Positions 1 through 7,992 of a stretch of DNA of 29,787 bases are shown piece after piece; position 1 is the stretch's first letter, and each line of letters begins with the position of its first letter. Location: NCBI GenBank assembly GCA_028065135.1, contig JAPTWR010000049.1, positions 1 to 29,787 on the forward strand. Direction: 5' to 3'. Below the pieces are notes generated by a model. The model was given only the letters and a program-made list of their open reading frames with translations, had not been told where the DNA came from and ran no database searches. The stretch is from Acidithiobacillus sp. (lineage in GTDB: Bacteria; Pseudomonadota; Gammaproteobacteria; Acidithiobacillales; Acidithiobacillaceae). The position numbers were made by a program, and so were the translations under genes.

Positions 1-1
1 C

Positions 2-340
2 GGCATGACCTCCTATGCCTGTGCGTTGGCTGGACAGATCGTTTCTTATACACCCAAGGGCGCTGGCAAGGAGATCAAGAAGGACAAGTCCGCAGCAACG
101 GTGGAGTCCGGCAAGTGGGTTGGCCCGTTGAAGAGCCCCGTCAGCGGTACGGTGGTGTCGAGCAATGACGATGTGGCCAAAGAGCCGGGCCTCATCAACA
201 AGGATCCCTATGGAAGCGGCTGGATTGCCAAGCTGACGCCCGCTGATTTTGCAGGTGATGCCGGTGAACTGAAGACGGGTGCCGATGCTTTGGCGGCATT
301 CGAAGCAAAGATGACGGCTGATGGTTTTGGCGGCTGCTGA
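2..340 (+). CDS. lbpA: Lipoate-binding protein LbpA (GcvH-like), 5' end cut
   Basis: The frame is open to the left edge, so the N-terminus lies outside the window; about 112 codons are visible. The protein has the lipoyl-domain fold of glycine cleavage H protein: a Lys in the context ESGKWVG (AAG codon at 113-115) is followed by SPVSGTV, as in the H-protein hairpin that carries lipoyl-lysine. A tail with NKDPYGSGW is typical of H proteins. No glycine decarboxylase or aminomethyltransferase gene is near. Instead the next four genes are a dedicated lipoate-assembly set, which in sulfur oxidisers accompanies the sHdr complex. The inferred role is cytoplasmic carrier of sulfur intermediates for sHdr rather than glycine cleavage. 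The gene is the first visible member of an operon running to the terminator at 4901. The fold is clear; the sHdr role rests on context because the hdr genes are not visible. Confidence 0.85.
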   Translation, partial: GMTSYACALAGQIVSYTPKGAGKEIKKDKSAATVESGKWVGPLKSPVSGTVVSSNDDVAKEPGLINKDPYGSGWIAKLTPADFAGDAGELKTGADALAAFEAKMTADGFGGC

Positions 341-367
341 TTGCTGCAATCCGTCATGATTCAGGAA

Positions 368-400
368 GACGGCCGCATTTCGCGGCCGTCCGGCTTTCTC
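368..400 (+). terminator. Hairpin between lbpA and lipS1 (attenuator or processing site)
   Basis: A perfect 9-bp stem (368-376 with 382-390) encloses a 5-base loop ATTTC and is followed by a pyrimidine-rich stretch (CTTTCTCTCT) rather than a pure T run. It sits in the 84-base gap after lbpA. It could partly terminate transcription or protect the lbpA transcript end, which would give more carrier protein than maturation enzymes. Whether it terminates is inferred. Confidence 0.5.
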
Positions 401-424
401 TCTGTATAAAGGATGGAAATTCAT

Positions 425-1546
425 ATGAACCCATGGTTGAACGCTGTTGCGCAAGTAGAGGCTTTGGAGGATCTGGTCCTCAATGTGGATCTGGTGGACT
501 CTATGCGCGAACGGTGGTCCGGCCTGTCCGGTAGTCAGGTGGGTCGTATCAATTTCTATACGCCTTCTTTTAAGCACCATGAAACGTCCGAAGTTTCCGC
601 CTGCGGGAAGAATGCCTTCCCGGCCATTTCCATCACCGGTGGTGATTGCAAGTTGCAGTGTGACCACTGTAAGGCGAAGATTCTGGAGCCGATGATTCCG
701 GTTCGCGCGCCGGAAGAACTGGATCGTCTGGTGGACCGGATCGTCCTGGATGGGGGCCGTGGGCTGCTGCTTTCAGGAGGTTCGGACCATCAGAACGTGG
801 TCCACTATGAACCCTATTTTCCGACGGTGCGCAAGATCAAGGATCGCTATCCCAATTTACAGATCGCTATGCATACGGGTATCGCCACCCCCGAGTTCGC
901 GCGCGGGATGGAGGATGCGGGCGTCGATGTGGCCATGATGGATGTGATCGGTGCCCAGGACACCATCAACCAGGTTTACCATTTGCGCCGTTCGGTGGAT
1001 GATTTTGAGGCGGCGCTGGAAGCTTTGGTGGCCACCAAGATGAAAGTGGTGCCGCATATCGTCATCGGGCTGCATTACGGGGAATTGCTTGGCGAATGGA
1101 ACTCTCTCGAAATTATCCAGCGGCATCTGCCCAGTGCCCTGGTGCTGGTGGTGATCATGCCGCAATATGCCGCTTCGAGTCGGCCTTTCGTGACGCCAGC
1201 GGCGGATGAAATTGGTAAATTCTTTATGGATGCGCGGGCCGCGCTGCCGGAAACACCGGTATTGCTGGGCTGCGCACGGCCTTCCGGCGTGCATCGTTCC
1301 ATCACCGATACCTATGCGGTCATGGCGGGACTGAACGGGGTGGCCTTCCCCTCTGATGGCATGCTGGCCCTCGCCAAGCACCTGGAACGGGATGTCTTTG
1401 TGACACCTTCCTGCTGTTCCATGATTGTCGGTGAAGAAGTCTTGGCACTGGGTGACGAGACGACCACTATGCCCTTGGACTATGTCCCCGCCGCGCCGAA
1501 ACGTCGCACACAACTGCGGGATATCCCGATTGTGTTTACGGCCTGA
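425..1546 (+). CDS. lipS1: Radical SAM lipoate synthase component LipS1
   Basis: This 373-residue protein has a radical-SAM signature CX3CX2C at Cys75, Cys79 and Cys82 (CKLQCDHC), which should hold the [4Fe-4S] cluster that cleaves S-adenosylmethionine. Further cysteines at 60, 283 and the pair 330/331 could bind an auxiliary cluster acting as sulfur donor; that is inference. In the pathway described for sHdr-type sulfur oxidisers, LipS1 and LipS2 together insert the two sulfurs into octanoyl-LbpA. The start at 425 is preferred to the in-frame ATG at 413 because AAAGGA at 408-413 lies 11 bases before 425 and would overlap the earlier start. It is second in the visible operon, between the carrier gene and its ligase. 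The family is distinct from classical LipA and closer in layout to biotin-synthase-like enzymes. Confidence 0.85.
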   Translation: MNPWLNAVAQVEALEDLVLNVDLVDSMRERWSGLSGSQVGRINFYTPSFKHHETSEVSACGKNAFPAISITGGDCKLQCDHCKAKILEPMIPVRAPEELDRLVDRIVLDGGRGLLLSGGSDHQNVVHYEPYFPTVRKIKDRYPNLQIAMHTGIATPEFARGMEDAGVDVAMMDVIGAQDTINQVYHLRRSVDDFEAALEALVATKMKVVPHIVIGLHYGELLGEWNSLEIIQRHLPSALVLVVIMPQYAASSRPFVTPAADEIGKFFMDARAALPETPVLLGCARPSGVHRSITDTYAVMAGLNGVAFPSDGMLALAKHLERDVFVTPSCCSMIVGEEVLALGDETTTMPLDYVPAAPKRRTQLRDIPIVFTA

Positions 1547-1594
1547 GACTGCATTGTTTCTTCTGGGCCTCACGTTCGTCCGGTTGCATGCGTT

Positions 1595-2665
1595 ATGACA
1601 ATGTATAACGCCAAGGACTGGCTCGTGGTCGATACTGGCTTGCGCCCGGCCGACGAAAATATGGCCTTGGACAAGACATTGCTCCTGGCAATGTCCGAAG
1701 GACAGATTCCCGGCATTTTCCGTTTCCTGCGCTTTGAGGAATCCGCGCTGGTCGGTTATCACCAATCACCGGAGCAGGAACTCAACCTGGAGTTCTGTCG
1801 TGAGCAGGGGATCGCCGTGCAGCGTCGCCTTACCGGCGGCGGTGCACTGATTTTTGATCCCACCCAGATAGGCTGGGAGCTGGTGTGTCGGCGGGAGGCG
1901 TTGCCGCCGGGCGATATGGCCGCGCTGTCGCGGAGAATCTGTGAGGCGGCGGCGGCTGGCTTATCGCTTCTTGGGGTGAGCGCACGGTTTCGCCCGCGCA
2001 ACGACATCGAGGTGGAAGGGCGGAAAATTTCGGGTACCGGCGGGATTATGGATGGCAATGTACTGCTCTTTCAGGGGACGGTGCTGGTCGATCTGGACAT
2101 TCCGCGGATGTTGCGCGTACTGCGCGTGCCGCTGGAGAAGCTGGATGCCCATGCCATTTCTTCGGTGGCGGAACGGGTGACCAGCTTGAAAGCCTTGTTG
2201 GGTAAAGCGCCGGAGTTGACGGCGGTACAGAAGGTCTTGCTGGATGGTTTCCGCGCGCATTTGGGGCTGTCTTTCGTCCAGGGCGACTTGCCGGATGCCG
2301 TAGCCGCGCTGTTGCCGGAGGCGTTGGCGGAGGTGCGTGACGCGGAGTGGCTCGGCATCAACCGCCGTTCGCGCGACGAACTGCCGTTGCGTAAAGCGAC
2401 GTTACGCGCCCCCGGTGGCACGCTGCAAGCGGAAATGCTCTGGGACAGCTATGGCAATCGAGTGCGGCAGGTTCACTTCAGCGGTGATTATTTTGTGCAG
2501 CCGCGGCGCGCTATCGTCGATCTGGAGGCGGCGTTGCGTAATGTCCATCTGAATGACGTGGATGGCATTATCGCGGGATTATTCGAGAAACAGTCCGTCG
2601 ATGGTTTCGGCTTACAGCCGGAGCATTTCGCGACGGTGGTGCGGATGGCGGCAAAAGACGCGTGA
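1595..2665 (+). CDS. slpl(AB): Lipoate/octanoate-protein ligase sLpl(AB)
   Basis: A 356-residue member of the LplA/LipB/BirA ligase fold. The acyl-adenylate loop is visible as RRLTGGG (77-83), and NDIEVEGRKISGTGG (136-150) contains the conserved catalytic Lys144. Residues from about 250 to the end form the small C-terminal accessory domain needed for the activation step, so both A and B parts are fused. Expected role: ATP-dependent attachment of octanoate or lipoate to the LbpA lysine, before sulfur insertion by LipS1/LipS2. ATGs at 1595 and 1601 are both possible starts; neither has a strong ribosome binding site. The stop overlaps the GTG start of the next gene (GTGA), which implies translational coupling. 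A second, more divergent ligase-like gene lies at 6933. Confidence 0.87.
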   Translation: MTMYNAKDWLVVDTGLRPADENMALDKTLLLAMSEGQIPGIFRFLRFEESALVGYHQSPEQELNLEFCREQGIAVQRRLTGGGALIFDPTQIGWELVCRREALPPGDMAALSRRICEAAAAGLSLLGVSARFRPRNDIEVEGRKISGTGGIMDGNVLLFQGTVLVDLDIPRMLRVLRVPLEKLDAHAISSVAERVTSLKALLGKAPELTAVQKVLLDGFRAHLGLSFVQGDLPDAVAALLPEALAEVRDAEWLGINRRSRDELPLRKATLRAPGGTLQAEMLWDSYGNRVRQVHFSGDYFVQPRRAIVDLEAALRNVHLNDVDGIIAGLFEKQSVDGFGLQPEHFATVVRMAAKDA

Positions 2666-3723
2666 ATCCCTTAGCCATAGATGTACTGGTGATTGGTGCT
2701 GGTCCGGCCGGCGCGGCGGCAGCGCGTGCCGCTGCGGGCAAAGGCCTTGCGGTGATCTGCGTGGATCGCCGTGCGGAGGTCGGTGTTCCGGTGCAATGTG
2801 CCGAGTTTGTCCCCATGCCGCTCTTGCGTACCGTACATGAAACGGGTTCGCGGGTGCAGGACATAGAAGGGATGTTGACGGTACTGCCATCCGGGCTACA
2901 GCACCACAGTGTCTTCCCCGGCATGATGATTGACCGGGCACGTTTTGATCAGGGGTTGGCGGAGTTGGCGCAGGCGGCGGGCGCGCAGGTGGAAATGCGT
3001 TGCCAATTCCTCGCCTGGGATGGCGCAGTGGCCCGTCTGCGGCGCGGCACCGGAGAAGCATTCACCGTGCGCCCCCGCCTGCTGATCGGCGCCGACGGAC
3101 CACACAGCCTGGTGGCGGAGGCCGTGGGCTTGCCGCATCAAGAGGTCGTTTATACCCGTCAATATACGGTGCCGTTGTTGCGTCCCTATGCGGATACGGA
3201 TATTTTTCTTTCGGATACTTTTCCGGGAGGCTATGGCTGGTTGTTTCCCCGCGGGCCGGTGGCGAATCTCGGATTGGGTGCGGATCGGCGTTTTGAGGAT
3301 AATCTTAAATTGCCGCTGGAGCAGTTGCATCGGCAGATGGTAGCGCGTGGCATCATCGGCGAAGCCGTCCTCGGGCGTACTGGTGGCGCGATTCCCGTGG
3401 GTGGCATTCGACGGATGGTGCATGGCAACGTGGTGCTTGCCGGGGATGCGGCGGGGCTGACCCATCCCATTACCGGGGCGGGCATCCCCGCTGCGGTGAT
3501 CAGCGGGGAGGGCGCGGGATTGGCCGCTGCGGATTATCTGGCGGGCGGCGGGGACGCGTTAGAGAGTTACGCAGAGGATATGCAGGATCAGTTTGGTCCG
3601 GCCCTGGCGCGGGCCGTGCAGCGGAGAAAATCTTTGGAAGCCGTGTGGCGACAGCCTGCGGCCCAGGAAGACAGGGTGATGCGATCCGGTTGGATCGCCT
3701 TTGATGAATACTACGCCGCCTGA
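2662..3723 (+). CDS. lipT: FAD-dependent oxidoreductase of the geranylgeranyl-reductase family, LipT
   Basis: The 353-residue protein opens with a dinucleotide-binding motif VIGAGPAGAAAARAA followed by an acidic/basic strand end (CVDRR). It carries the second flavin motif GDAAGLTHPITGAG near residues 260-275, both typical of the geranylgeranyl-reductase-like flavoprotein family. In this operon the family member is called LipT and is thought to supply electrons for the radical-SAM lipoate synthases. The electron-donor role is an inference from the literature and context, not visible in the sequence. The GTG start at 2662 overlaps the stop of the ligase gene by 4 bases. No membrane segment is evident, so a cytoplasmic enzyme is expected. 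Confidence 0.8.
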   Translation: MNPLAIDVLVIGAGPAGAAAARAAAGKGLAVICVDRRAEVGVPVQCAEFVPMPLLRTVHETGSRVQDIEGMLTVLPSGLQHHSVFPGMMIDRARFDQGLAELAQAAGAQVEMRCQFLAWDGAVARLRRGTGEAFTVRPRLLIGADGPHSLVAEAVGLPHQEVVYTRQYTVPLLRPYADTDIFLSDTFPGGYGWLFPRGPVANLGLGADRRFEDNLKLPLEQLHRQMVARGIIGEAVLGRTGGAIPVGGIRRMVHGNVVLAGDAAGLTHPITGAGIPAAVISGEGAGLAAADYLAGGGDALESYAEDMQDQFGPALARAVQRRKSLEAVWRQPAAQEDRVMRSGWIAFDEYYAA

Positions 3724-3747
3724 GGCGGAATGACAGGAGGAACTCCC

Positions 3748-4884
3748 ATGAGTGCGGTAGCGCAAGAAAATTCTCAGCCCTTGAACTTTTATCGCCCGGA
3801 TTATTTCGTCAAAACGCCGACGATGCGGTCGCCCGAATATGTGCAGCTCAGCACCGCAGCGGCGATTACGCTGGGCCTGATCCCCGGGGTGATGCATCGC
3901 ACCTCCTGTACGAATTGTCTGAATCTGCTGATGACCTACCCGGAAGGCTGTCGTGCCAACTGCACCTACTGCGGTCTGGCCCGGCATCGTGAAGAGAGCC
4001 GCGATTACGCCGACCGCAACTTCATCCGGGTGGACTGGCCGACGGTGCGCGTGGATGAAATGCTCGAACGTATCGCCAAGAACGGCGACAAGGGCCAGTT
4101 TCAGCGTATGTGCATCAGTATGATCACCCACCCGGATTCTGACCATGATACCCAAGTCATGCTGAAGCGCTGGATGGAGGTGGCGCCCCATATCCCCGCC
4201 TCCATTCTCTCCAACCCGACCACTATGGACAAGCAGGATCTCATCGACCTCAAGGCGATGGGCGCGGATATCTTTACCGTCGCCCTGGATGCCGTGACGC
4301 CGGAAATCTTTGAGCGTACCCGTGGCAAGACGGTGCAGAGCCCCCATTCCTGGGACAAGTACTGGCAGACCATCGAATGGGCGGCGGAAATTTACGGCCC
4401 CGAAAAATTCGGTGCGCATCTGATCTGCGGCATGGGCGAGACCGAGCAGGAAATCCTCGCCGTCTGTCAGAAGATGAAAGACCTGGGTGGCCATAACCAC
4501 ATGTTTGCCTTCTTCCCGGAGAAAGGCTCCATGATGGAAGATTGGGACGCCGTGCCCCAGGACCATTGGCGCCGGGTGCAGTTGGGCCGCTTCCTGATTG
4601 ACTATGCGGGTGGCCGTTATGAGGATATGGAGTTTGATCAGTATGGTCGCGTACTGGGTTTCGGTTATCCCCAGGCGGAGCTGGAAGACATCATCGACTC
4701 GGGCAAGCCCTTCCAGACCTCCGGCTGCCCAGGAAAGGATGATGAAGAAGTCAGCGCCTGTAATCGGCCTTATGGGGATTCCTCTCCTTCGGACATCCGC
4801 TCCTTCCCCTTTGCGCTGAACAGGGAAGATGTGGAAATCGTGCGTCGCCAGATGCGGTTGCAGGACTTGCAGTTTCCCGGATAA
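3748..4884 (+). CDS. lipS2: Radical SAM lipoate synthase component LipS2
   Basis: A 378-residue radical-SAM protein with CX3CX2C at Cys68, Cys72 and Cys75 (CRANCTYC). Extra cysteines at 54 and 57 (CTNC) before the motif and at 327 and 338 near the C-terminus may ligate an auxiliary iron-sulfur cluster, as the sulfur-donating cluster of LipA does; this is inferred. A downstream GMGETEQEI matches the SAM-binding region seen in biotin/lipoate-type radical SAM enzymes. The start at 3748 is chosen because AGGAGGA at 3735-3741 is an almost perfect Shine-Dalgarno 6 bases upstream; the earlier in-frame ATG at 3730 would sit before it. It is the last gene of the lipoate operon, and a strong terminator follows 16 bases after the stop. 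It should act with LipS1 on octanoylated LbpA. Confidence 0.85.
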   Translation: MSAVAQENSQPLNFYRPDYFVKTPTMRSPEYVQLSTAAAITLGLIPGVMHRTSCTNCLNLLMTYPEGCRANCTYCGLARHREESRDYADRNFIRVDWPTVRVDEMLERIAKNGDKGQFQRMCISMITHPDSDHDTQVMLKRWMEVAPHIPASILSNPTTMDKQDLIDLKAMGADIFTVALDAVTPEIFERTRGKTVQSPHSWDKYWQTIEWAAEIYGPEKFGAHLICGMGETEQEILAVCQKMKDLGGHNHMFAFFPEKGSMMEDWDAVPQDHWRRVQLGRFLIDYAGGRYEDMEFDQYGRVLGFGYPQAELEDIIDSGKPFQTSGCPGKDDEEVSACNRPYGDSSPSDIRSFPFALNREDVEIVRRQMRLQDLQFPG

Positions 4885-4900
4885 GACGGGCGAGGCGCGG

Positions 4901-4926
4901 AAAAGGGGCTTCGGCCCCTTTTTTTT
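4901..4926 (+). terminator. Intrinsic terminator of the lipoate operon
   Basis: AAAAGGGGC (4901-4909), a UUCG tetraloop (4910-4913) and GCCCCTTTT (4914-4922) form a 9-bp stem running into eight consecutive T residues (4919-4926). This is a textbook rho-independent terminator directly after lipS2. Confidence 0.93.
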
Positions 4927-4981
4927 CAACAGTCGCGCAACAGTAAATTCCCATAATATTTATTGTTGCTAATAAACCAAT

Positions 4982-5025
4982 ATTTTACGGCTTGATAAAC
5001 CGATTAAAAAATTTACGGATACAAT
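4982..5025 (+). promoter_or_regulatory. Candidate promoter region of the FadL-type gene
   Basis: The gap 4927-5098 is much more AT-rich than its surroundings. TACAAT at 5020-5025 matches five of six -10 bases, but the nearest -35-like TTGATA (4992-4997) is 22 bases away, too far for a standard promoter. A near-direct repeat TTTACGG (4984-4990 and 5012-5018), 28 bases apart, could be an activator site. The ribosome binding site is GGAGA at 5088-5092. Confidence 0.3.
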
Positions 5026-5098
5026 ATCTTGCAACACTGTTCCCGTTCCGACACAATCAACGTGTCATCAGCGATACAAACAGGGGCGGAGAAATTAC

Positions 5099-6388
5099 AT
5101 GAAAAAATCACGGATTTTAGGAATTGCAGTTGGCGCGACGTTGGCGATGGGCCTGTCGGCCAGTGCGTTGGCAACGGATGGTTATCAGTTGATTGGTATC
5201 GGTCAGTACGCCGTGGGCATGGCGGGTGCCGTGGTGGCGGCTCCTGATGATCCCTTGTCGGCAGCCATGAGCAACCCGGCCGGGTTGGCATTGATGACGC
5301 CGCAGGCCGCGTTCTCGGCGGAGATTTTCAACCCGGTCCGCAAGACGAATCTGGGTTTTGGCGAGATCGGCAGCCATAGCAATGTCTACGGTGTTCCGGC
5401 CATCGGCTGGGTGGCCCCGGCCTTTGCCAAGAACTGGGTATTCGGTGGCGGCGTTTATGGTACCTCTGGTCTGGGTGTCAATTATCTGCAGAATTTAGGT
5501 TCCGCAGGTTATGCGCAGGCCTCTAGCAGCATTACCTTCATGCAGATGGCGCCGTCCGTCGCGTGGAAGGTGAATAGTCATCTCGCCGTCGGCGCATCGC
5601 TGAATATTGCTGCGGAGCAGGCGTCCTTTCAGCAGACTTTTACGGAATATTTCCCTACTGGCCTTCCATCCCCTTATCCGTCAGCTGTTCCTGTGACAGG
5701 CGGGCTTAATCTGGCCAGTCCTTCTTGGGCTTACGGCGTAGGCGCGACCTTGGGCGTATTATATAAAGTAAATGACATGGTGACCCTGGGTGCGACCTAC
5801 AAGTCCCCCATCATGTTCACTCCTCTCACCTGGCAGGCGGGTACACAAAATGGCCCTGGAGGGGCTACCGGCACTGCTGGTCAATATAGTGGGCATTTAA
5901 ATTACCCACAGCAGGTTGCTTTGGGCTTGGCCATTCGGCCTATCCCTCAATGGTTGATCAGTGTGGAAGGGCAATGGATCAACTGGCGGGCGACCATGAA
6001 TGATTTTACCATCTATGGTCCCTGGAATGGCCCGTCTTATGTGCAGCTCCCCATGCACTGGAGCAATCAGTGGGTGGCCAACTTCGGCACCCAGTATGAC
6101 GTGAACAACTGGTTGCAGGTGCGCGCCGGTTATACCTGGGGCTCCAATCCCATCAGCAACAACACCATCGCCTCCAATCTGATCTTCCCGGCCATCGTGC
6201 AGAATGCCATCACCTTCGGCGCCACGCAAAAGCTGGGCATGGGCTGGAAGCTGACGGAGGCCTACATGCACGAGTTCTCCAACACCAATACGGGGCCGGC
6301 TGGTTCTTCCCCCTTCGGTGGTCCTATGCCTGCCAGTGCCACTATGTACGAGAACTCCTACGGCCTTCAGGTCGGTTACGACTTCTGA
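5099..6388 (+). CDS. Outer-membrane channel, FadL/OmpP1/TodX family
   Basis: The 429-residue protein begins with a signal peptide: MKKSR, a hydrophobic core, and a probable cut after SASALA near residue 25. It continues with the hallmark N-terminal FadL hatch sequence, GYQLIGIGQYAVGMAGA and then DPLSAAMSNPAGLA, where the NPAG motif is diagnostic. The remainder alternates short aromatic-rich strands as in a beta-barrel, and it ends in an aromatic residue (GYDF) as outer-membrane barrels do. FadL proteins let long-chain fatty acids or other hydrophobic compounds diffuse laterally into the outer membrane; the substrate here is unknown. In sulfur oxidisers, similar proteins have been suggested to help hydrophobic elemental sulfur enter; that is speculative. 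It has its own AT-rich upstream region and its own terminator, so it is probably monocistronic. Confidence 0.88.
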   Translation: MKKSRILGIAVGATLAMGLSASALATDGYQLIGIGQYAVGMAGAVVAAPDDPLSAAMSNPAGLALMTPQAAFSAEIFNPVRKTNLGFGEIGSHSNVYGVPAIGWVAPAFAKNWVFGGGVYGTSGLGVNYLQNLGSAGYAQASSSITFMQMAPSVAWKVNSHLAVGASLNIAAEQASFQQTFTEYFPTGLPSPYPSAVPVTGGLNLASPSWAYGVGATLGVLYKVNDMVTLGATYKSPIMFTPLTWQAGTQNGPGGATGTAGQYSGHLNYPQQVALGLAIRPIPQWLISVEGQWINWRATMNDFTIYGPWNGPSYVQLPMHWSNQWVANFGTQYDVNNWLQVRAGYTWGSNPISNNTIASNLIFPAIVQNAITFGATQKLGMGWKLTEAYMHEFSNTNTGPAGSSPFGGPMPASATMYENSYGLQVGYDF

Positions 6389-6419
6389 TATATCTGATAC
6401 ATCCCTCCTCGGGTTATGA

Positions 6420-6447
6420 GGGAGACGGGCAATCGTCTCCCTTTTTT
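6420..6447 (+). terminator. Intrinsic terminator after the FadL-type gene
   Basis: GGGAGACG (6420-6427) pairs with CGTCTCCC (6434-6441) around a 6-base loop and is followed by six T residues (6442-6447). Confidence 0.92.
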
Positions 6448-6480
6448 GTGGGCGCCTTGCATGGGGAGGGGTTTTTGGGT

Positions 6481-6502
6481 CAATATATAGTTGACTATAT
6501 TG
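6481..6502. promoter_or_regulatory. AT-rich imperfect palindrome ahead of the 6515 gene
   Basis: CAATATATAGT and ACTATATTG are inverted copies (one bulged base) around a TG centre, 12 bases before the ATG at 6515. The site overlaps the expected -10 to start region and stands out in a GC-rich surrounding, so it resembles an operator for a dimeric repressor. Binding is not shown. Confidence 0.4.
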
Positions 6503-6514
6503 CTATGGATTGCC

Positions 6515-6928
6515 ATGAAGCCGATACCGATTACCGATGTGAGCAGCCTGAAAAACGAGCTGAAGAAGTACAAGATGGGGAAGAAGCTGGAGATTCCCCG
6601 TTTCAATCAACTGGCGCGGATGGCTTATCTGGGGCGGCTGGTGATGACACCGCTGGACCCGGAAGACGCCTCCTGCAAGTCTTTCCTGGTACATATCCAG
6701 GAGCCCCAGGGATTGGCGGCACATTTTATTGATCTGGATGAAGACCTGCAGGACGGCATCCTGATTCTCGACAGCGAGCAGTCCATGGCCATGGCTGGGA
6801 TCATGCAGGCGGGCGTGGAAGAGCGGGCGCGCTGGCACCAGGCCCTCAATGAGCGCGACTTCTATTTCTCATCCTTTTATCGGCCGAAAGATCAGGAAGC
6901 GCCGGGCGAAATTTCACAGAACGGATAA
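6515..6928 (+). CDS. Conserved-looking small cytoplasmic protein, unknown function
   Basis: I do not recognise this 137-residue protein. It begins MKPIPITDVSSLKNELKKYK, has no signal peptide or membrane segment, and is rich in acidic residues in its middle (FIDLDEDLQDG). A mixed alpha/beta profile is suggested by alternating hydrophobic strands (SFLVHIQ, GILILDSE). The ATG at 6515 is preferred to an in-frame TTG at 6491, which would lie inside the upstream palindrome; neither has a good ribosome binding site. It ends 4 bases before the GTG of the ligase-like gene at 6933, so the two are almost certainly co-transcribed, and the protein may be a partner or substrate of that enzyme. It has no histidine-rich or lipoyl-type motif, so it is not itself an obvious lipoyl carrier. 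Confidence 0.72.
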   Translation: MKPIPITDVSSLKNELKKYKMGKKLEIPRFNQLARMAYLGRLVMTPLDPEDASCKSFLVHIQEPQGLAAHFIDLDEDLQDGILILDSEQSMAMAGIMQAGVEERARWHQALNERDFYFSSFYRPKDQEAPGEISQNG

Positions 6929-6932
6929 GTAA

Positions 6933-7940
6933 GTGGCGTCCATTCGTCTGCTCCATCTGGGAAAGCTCGGTCCGGAGGCGCTGCATCGTGCCTATGCCGG
7001 ACTGGCGGAGGCGCAGGGGGAGCAAGATATGCCCATTCTGCTGCTGGCACAGTCCGACGCCCATCTGAGTCTGGGCGCCGCCCAGGGGCCGGGCGCGGAA
7101 CTGGACCGGCAGGCTTGCGAGCGGCTGGACATCCCGGTGTTGCGGCGGCCCCTGGGGGGTGGCGTGGTGTGGGTAGACCCCGGCCAGTTGAACTACTTCT
7201 TCATTTTCCCCGCCGCGGCGGGGGTGCGCCGCGCGCCGGAGTTGTTTGCGCGGGTTGCCCCCTGGGTGCTTGCCGTACACGCTCATTTTGGCCTGGAGGT
7301 GGAGGCGCGGAGCGGGCAGGACTTCTGGTGCCGGGGACGCAAGATCGGGGGCACCGGGGCGGCTTCCATCGGGCATGATCTGGTGCTGGGCGGCAGCTTT
7401 ATCCTGGACGCCCAGTGGACATCTTTTGCGGATTGCGTGGCCGCCCCTTCGGCGGGTTTTCGCACATGGCTGAAGGTGGCGCTGGAGGAGGGCTTGGGTA
7501 GCTGGTCGCGGTTGCTGGGCCGCGTGGTGGGCCCGGAAGTGGTGCTGGATGCCTGCCCGGCGCTGCTCCGTGCGGCAGGCTGGGACGTCGTCGTATCAAG
7601 CCCTACAGAGGCTGAAAGATGTGCCATGACGCAGGTGGAGCTGGAGGATGTGGACTGGGAGCAGGCGGTCGGTCGTCGGGTGCGTGCCGGGATCAAGCTC
7701 AAGGCGGGTGCTTTCCTGACGGAACGACACTGGCCTGATGGCCACTGGCTGCGAGTGTGGACGGAAAATGGCGCCTTTCGGCGCGTCGCTGGTTCTGCCT
7801 GGTCGGCGGGGCAGGGGGGTATGCTGACTGGCCTGCAGCCCGGTTCGGCGGGGTTTGACGAACGCTTGCGGGAAATGGCCGGCGCCGGGGCCGCACTCTG
7901 GGGCGAAAGACTATCAGAGACGGCGGTCTGGACGGATTGA
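6933..7940 (+). CDS. Second, divergent lipoate-protein-ligase-family protein
   Basis: A 335-residue protein of the LplA/LipB/BirA fold. The acyl-adenylate loop RRPLGGG (71-77) followed by VVWVDPGQLNYFF and the lysine motif GRKIGGTGAAS with Lys137 are both kept. The usual NDI before the lysine motif is replaced by QDF (129-131). The C-terminal third (about 220-335) is long enough for an accessory domain but has no motif I can name. It may be an octanoyl/lipoyl ligase or amidotransferase for another target, or a regulator that only binds the acyl-adenylate. It starts with GTG at 6933, 4 bases after the previous stop, and is distant in sequence from the sLpl(AB) at 1595. The gene is more GC-rich at third positions than its neighbours. 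The catalytic lysine argues for activity. Confidence 0.75.
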   Translation: MASIRLLHLGKLGPEALHRAYAGLAEAQGEQDMPILLLAQSDAHLSLGAAQGPGAELDRQACERLDIPVLRRPLGGGVVWVDPGQLNYFFIFPAAAGVRRAPELFARVAPWVLAVHAHFGLEVEARSGQDFWCRGRKIGGTGAASIGHDLVLGGSFILDAQWTSFADCVAAPSAGFRTWLKVALEEGLGSWSRLLGRVVGPEVVLDACPALLRAAGWDVVVSSPTEAERCAMTQVELEDVDWEQAVGRRVRAGIKLKAGAFLTERHWPDGHWLRVWTENGAFRRVAGSAWSAGQGGMLTGLQPGSAGFDERLREMAGAGAALWGERLSETAVWTD

Positions 7941-7992
7941 GTCCGTCGTGCCTGCTACGGATATCCTGAATTCATGCAAGGGAGGTGGCCTG

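Noticed and set aside
3559..4929. 456-codon leftward frame opposite lipS2
   Set aside because: Shadow of lipS2 in a GC-rich genome; its start would lie inside the lipS2 terminator.
6491..6514. TTG as an earlier start for the 6515 gene
   Set aside because: It has no ribosome binding site and lies inside the operator-like palindrome.
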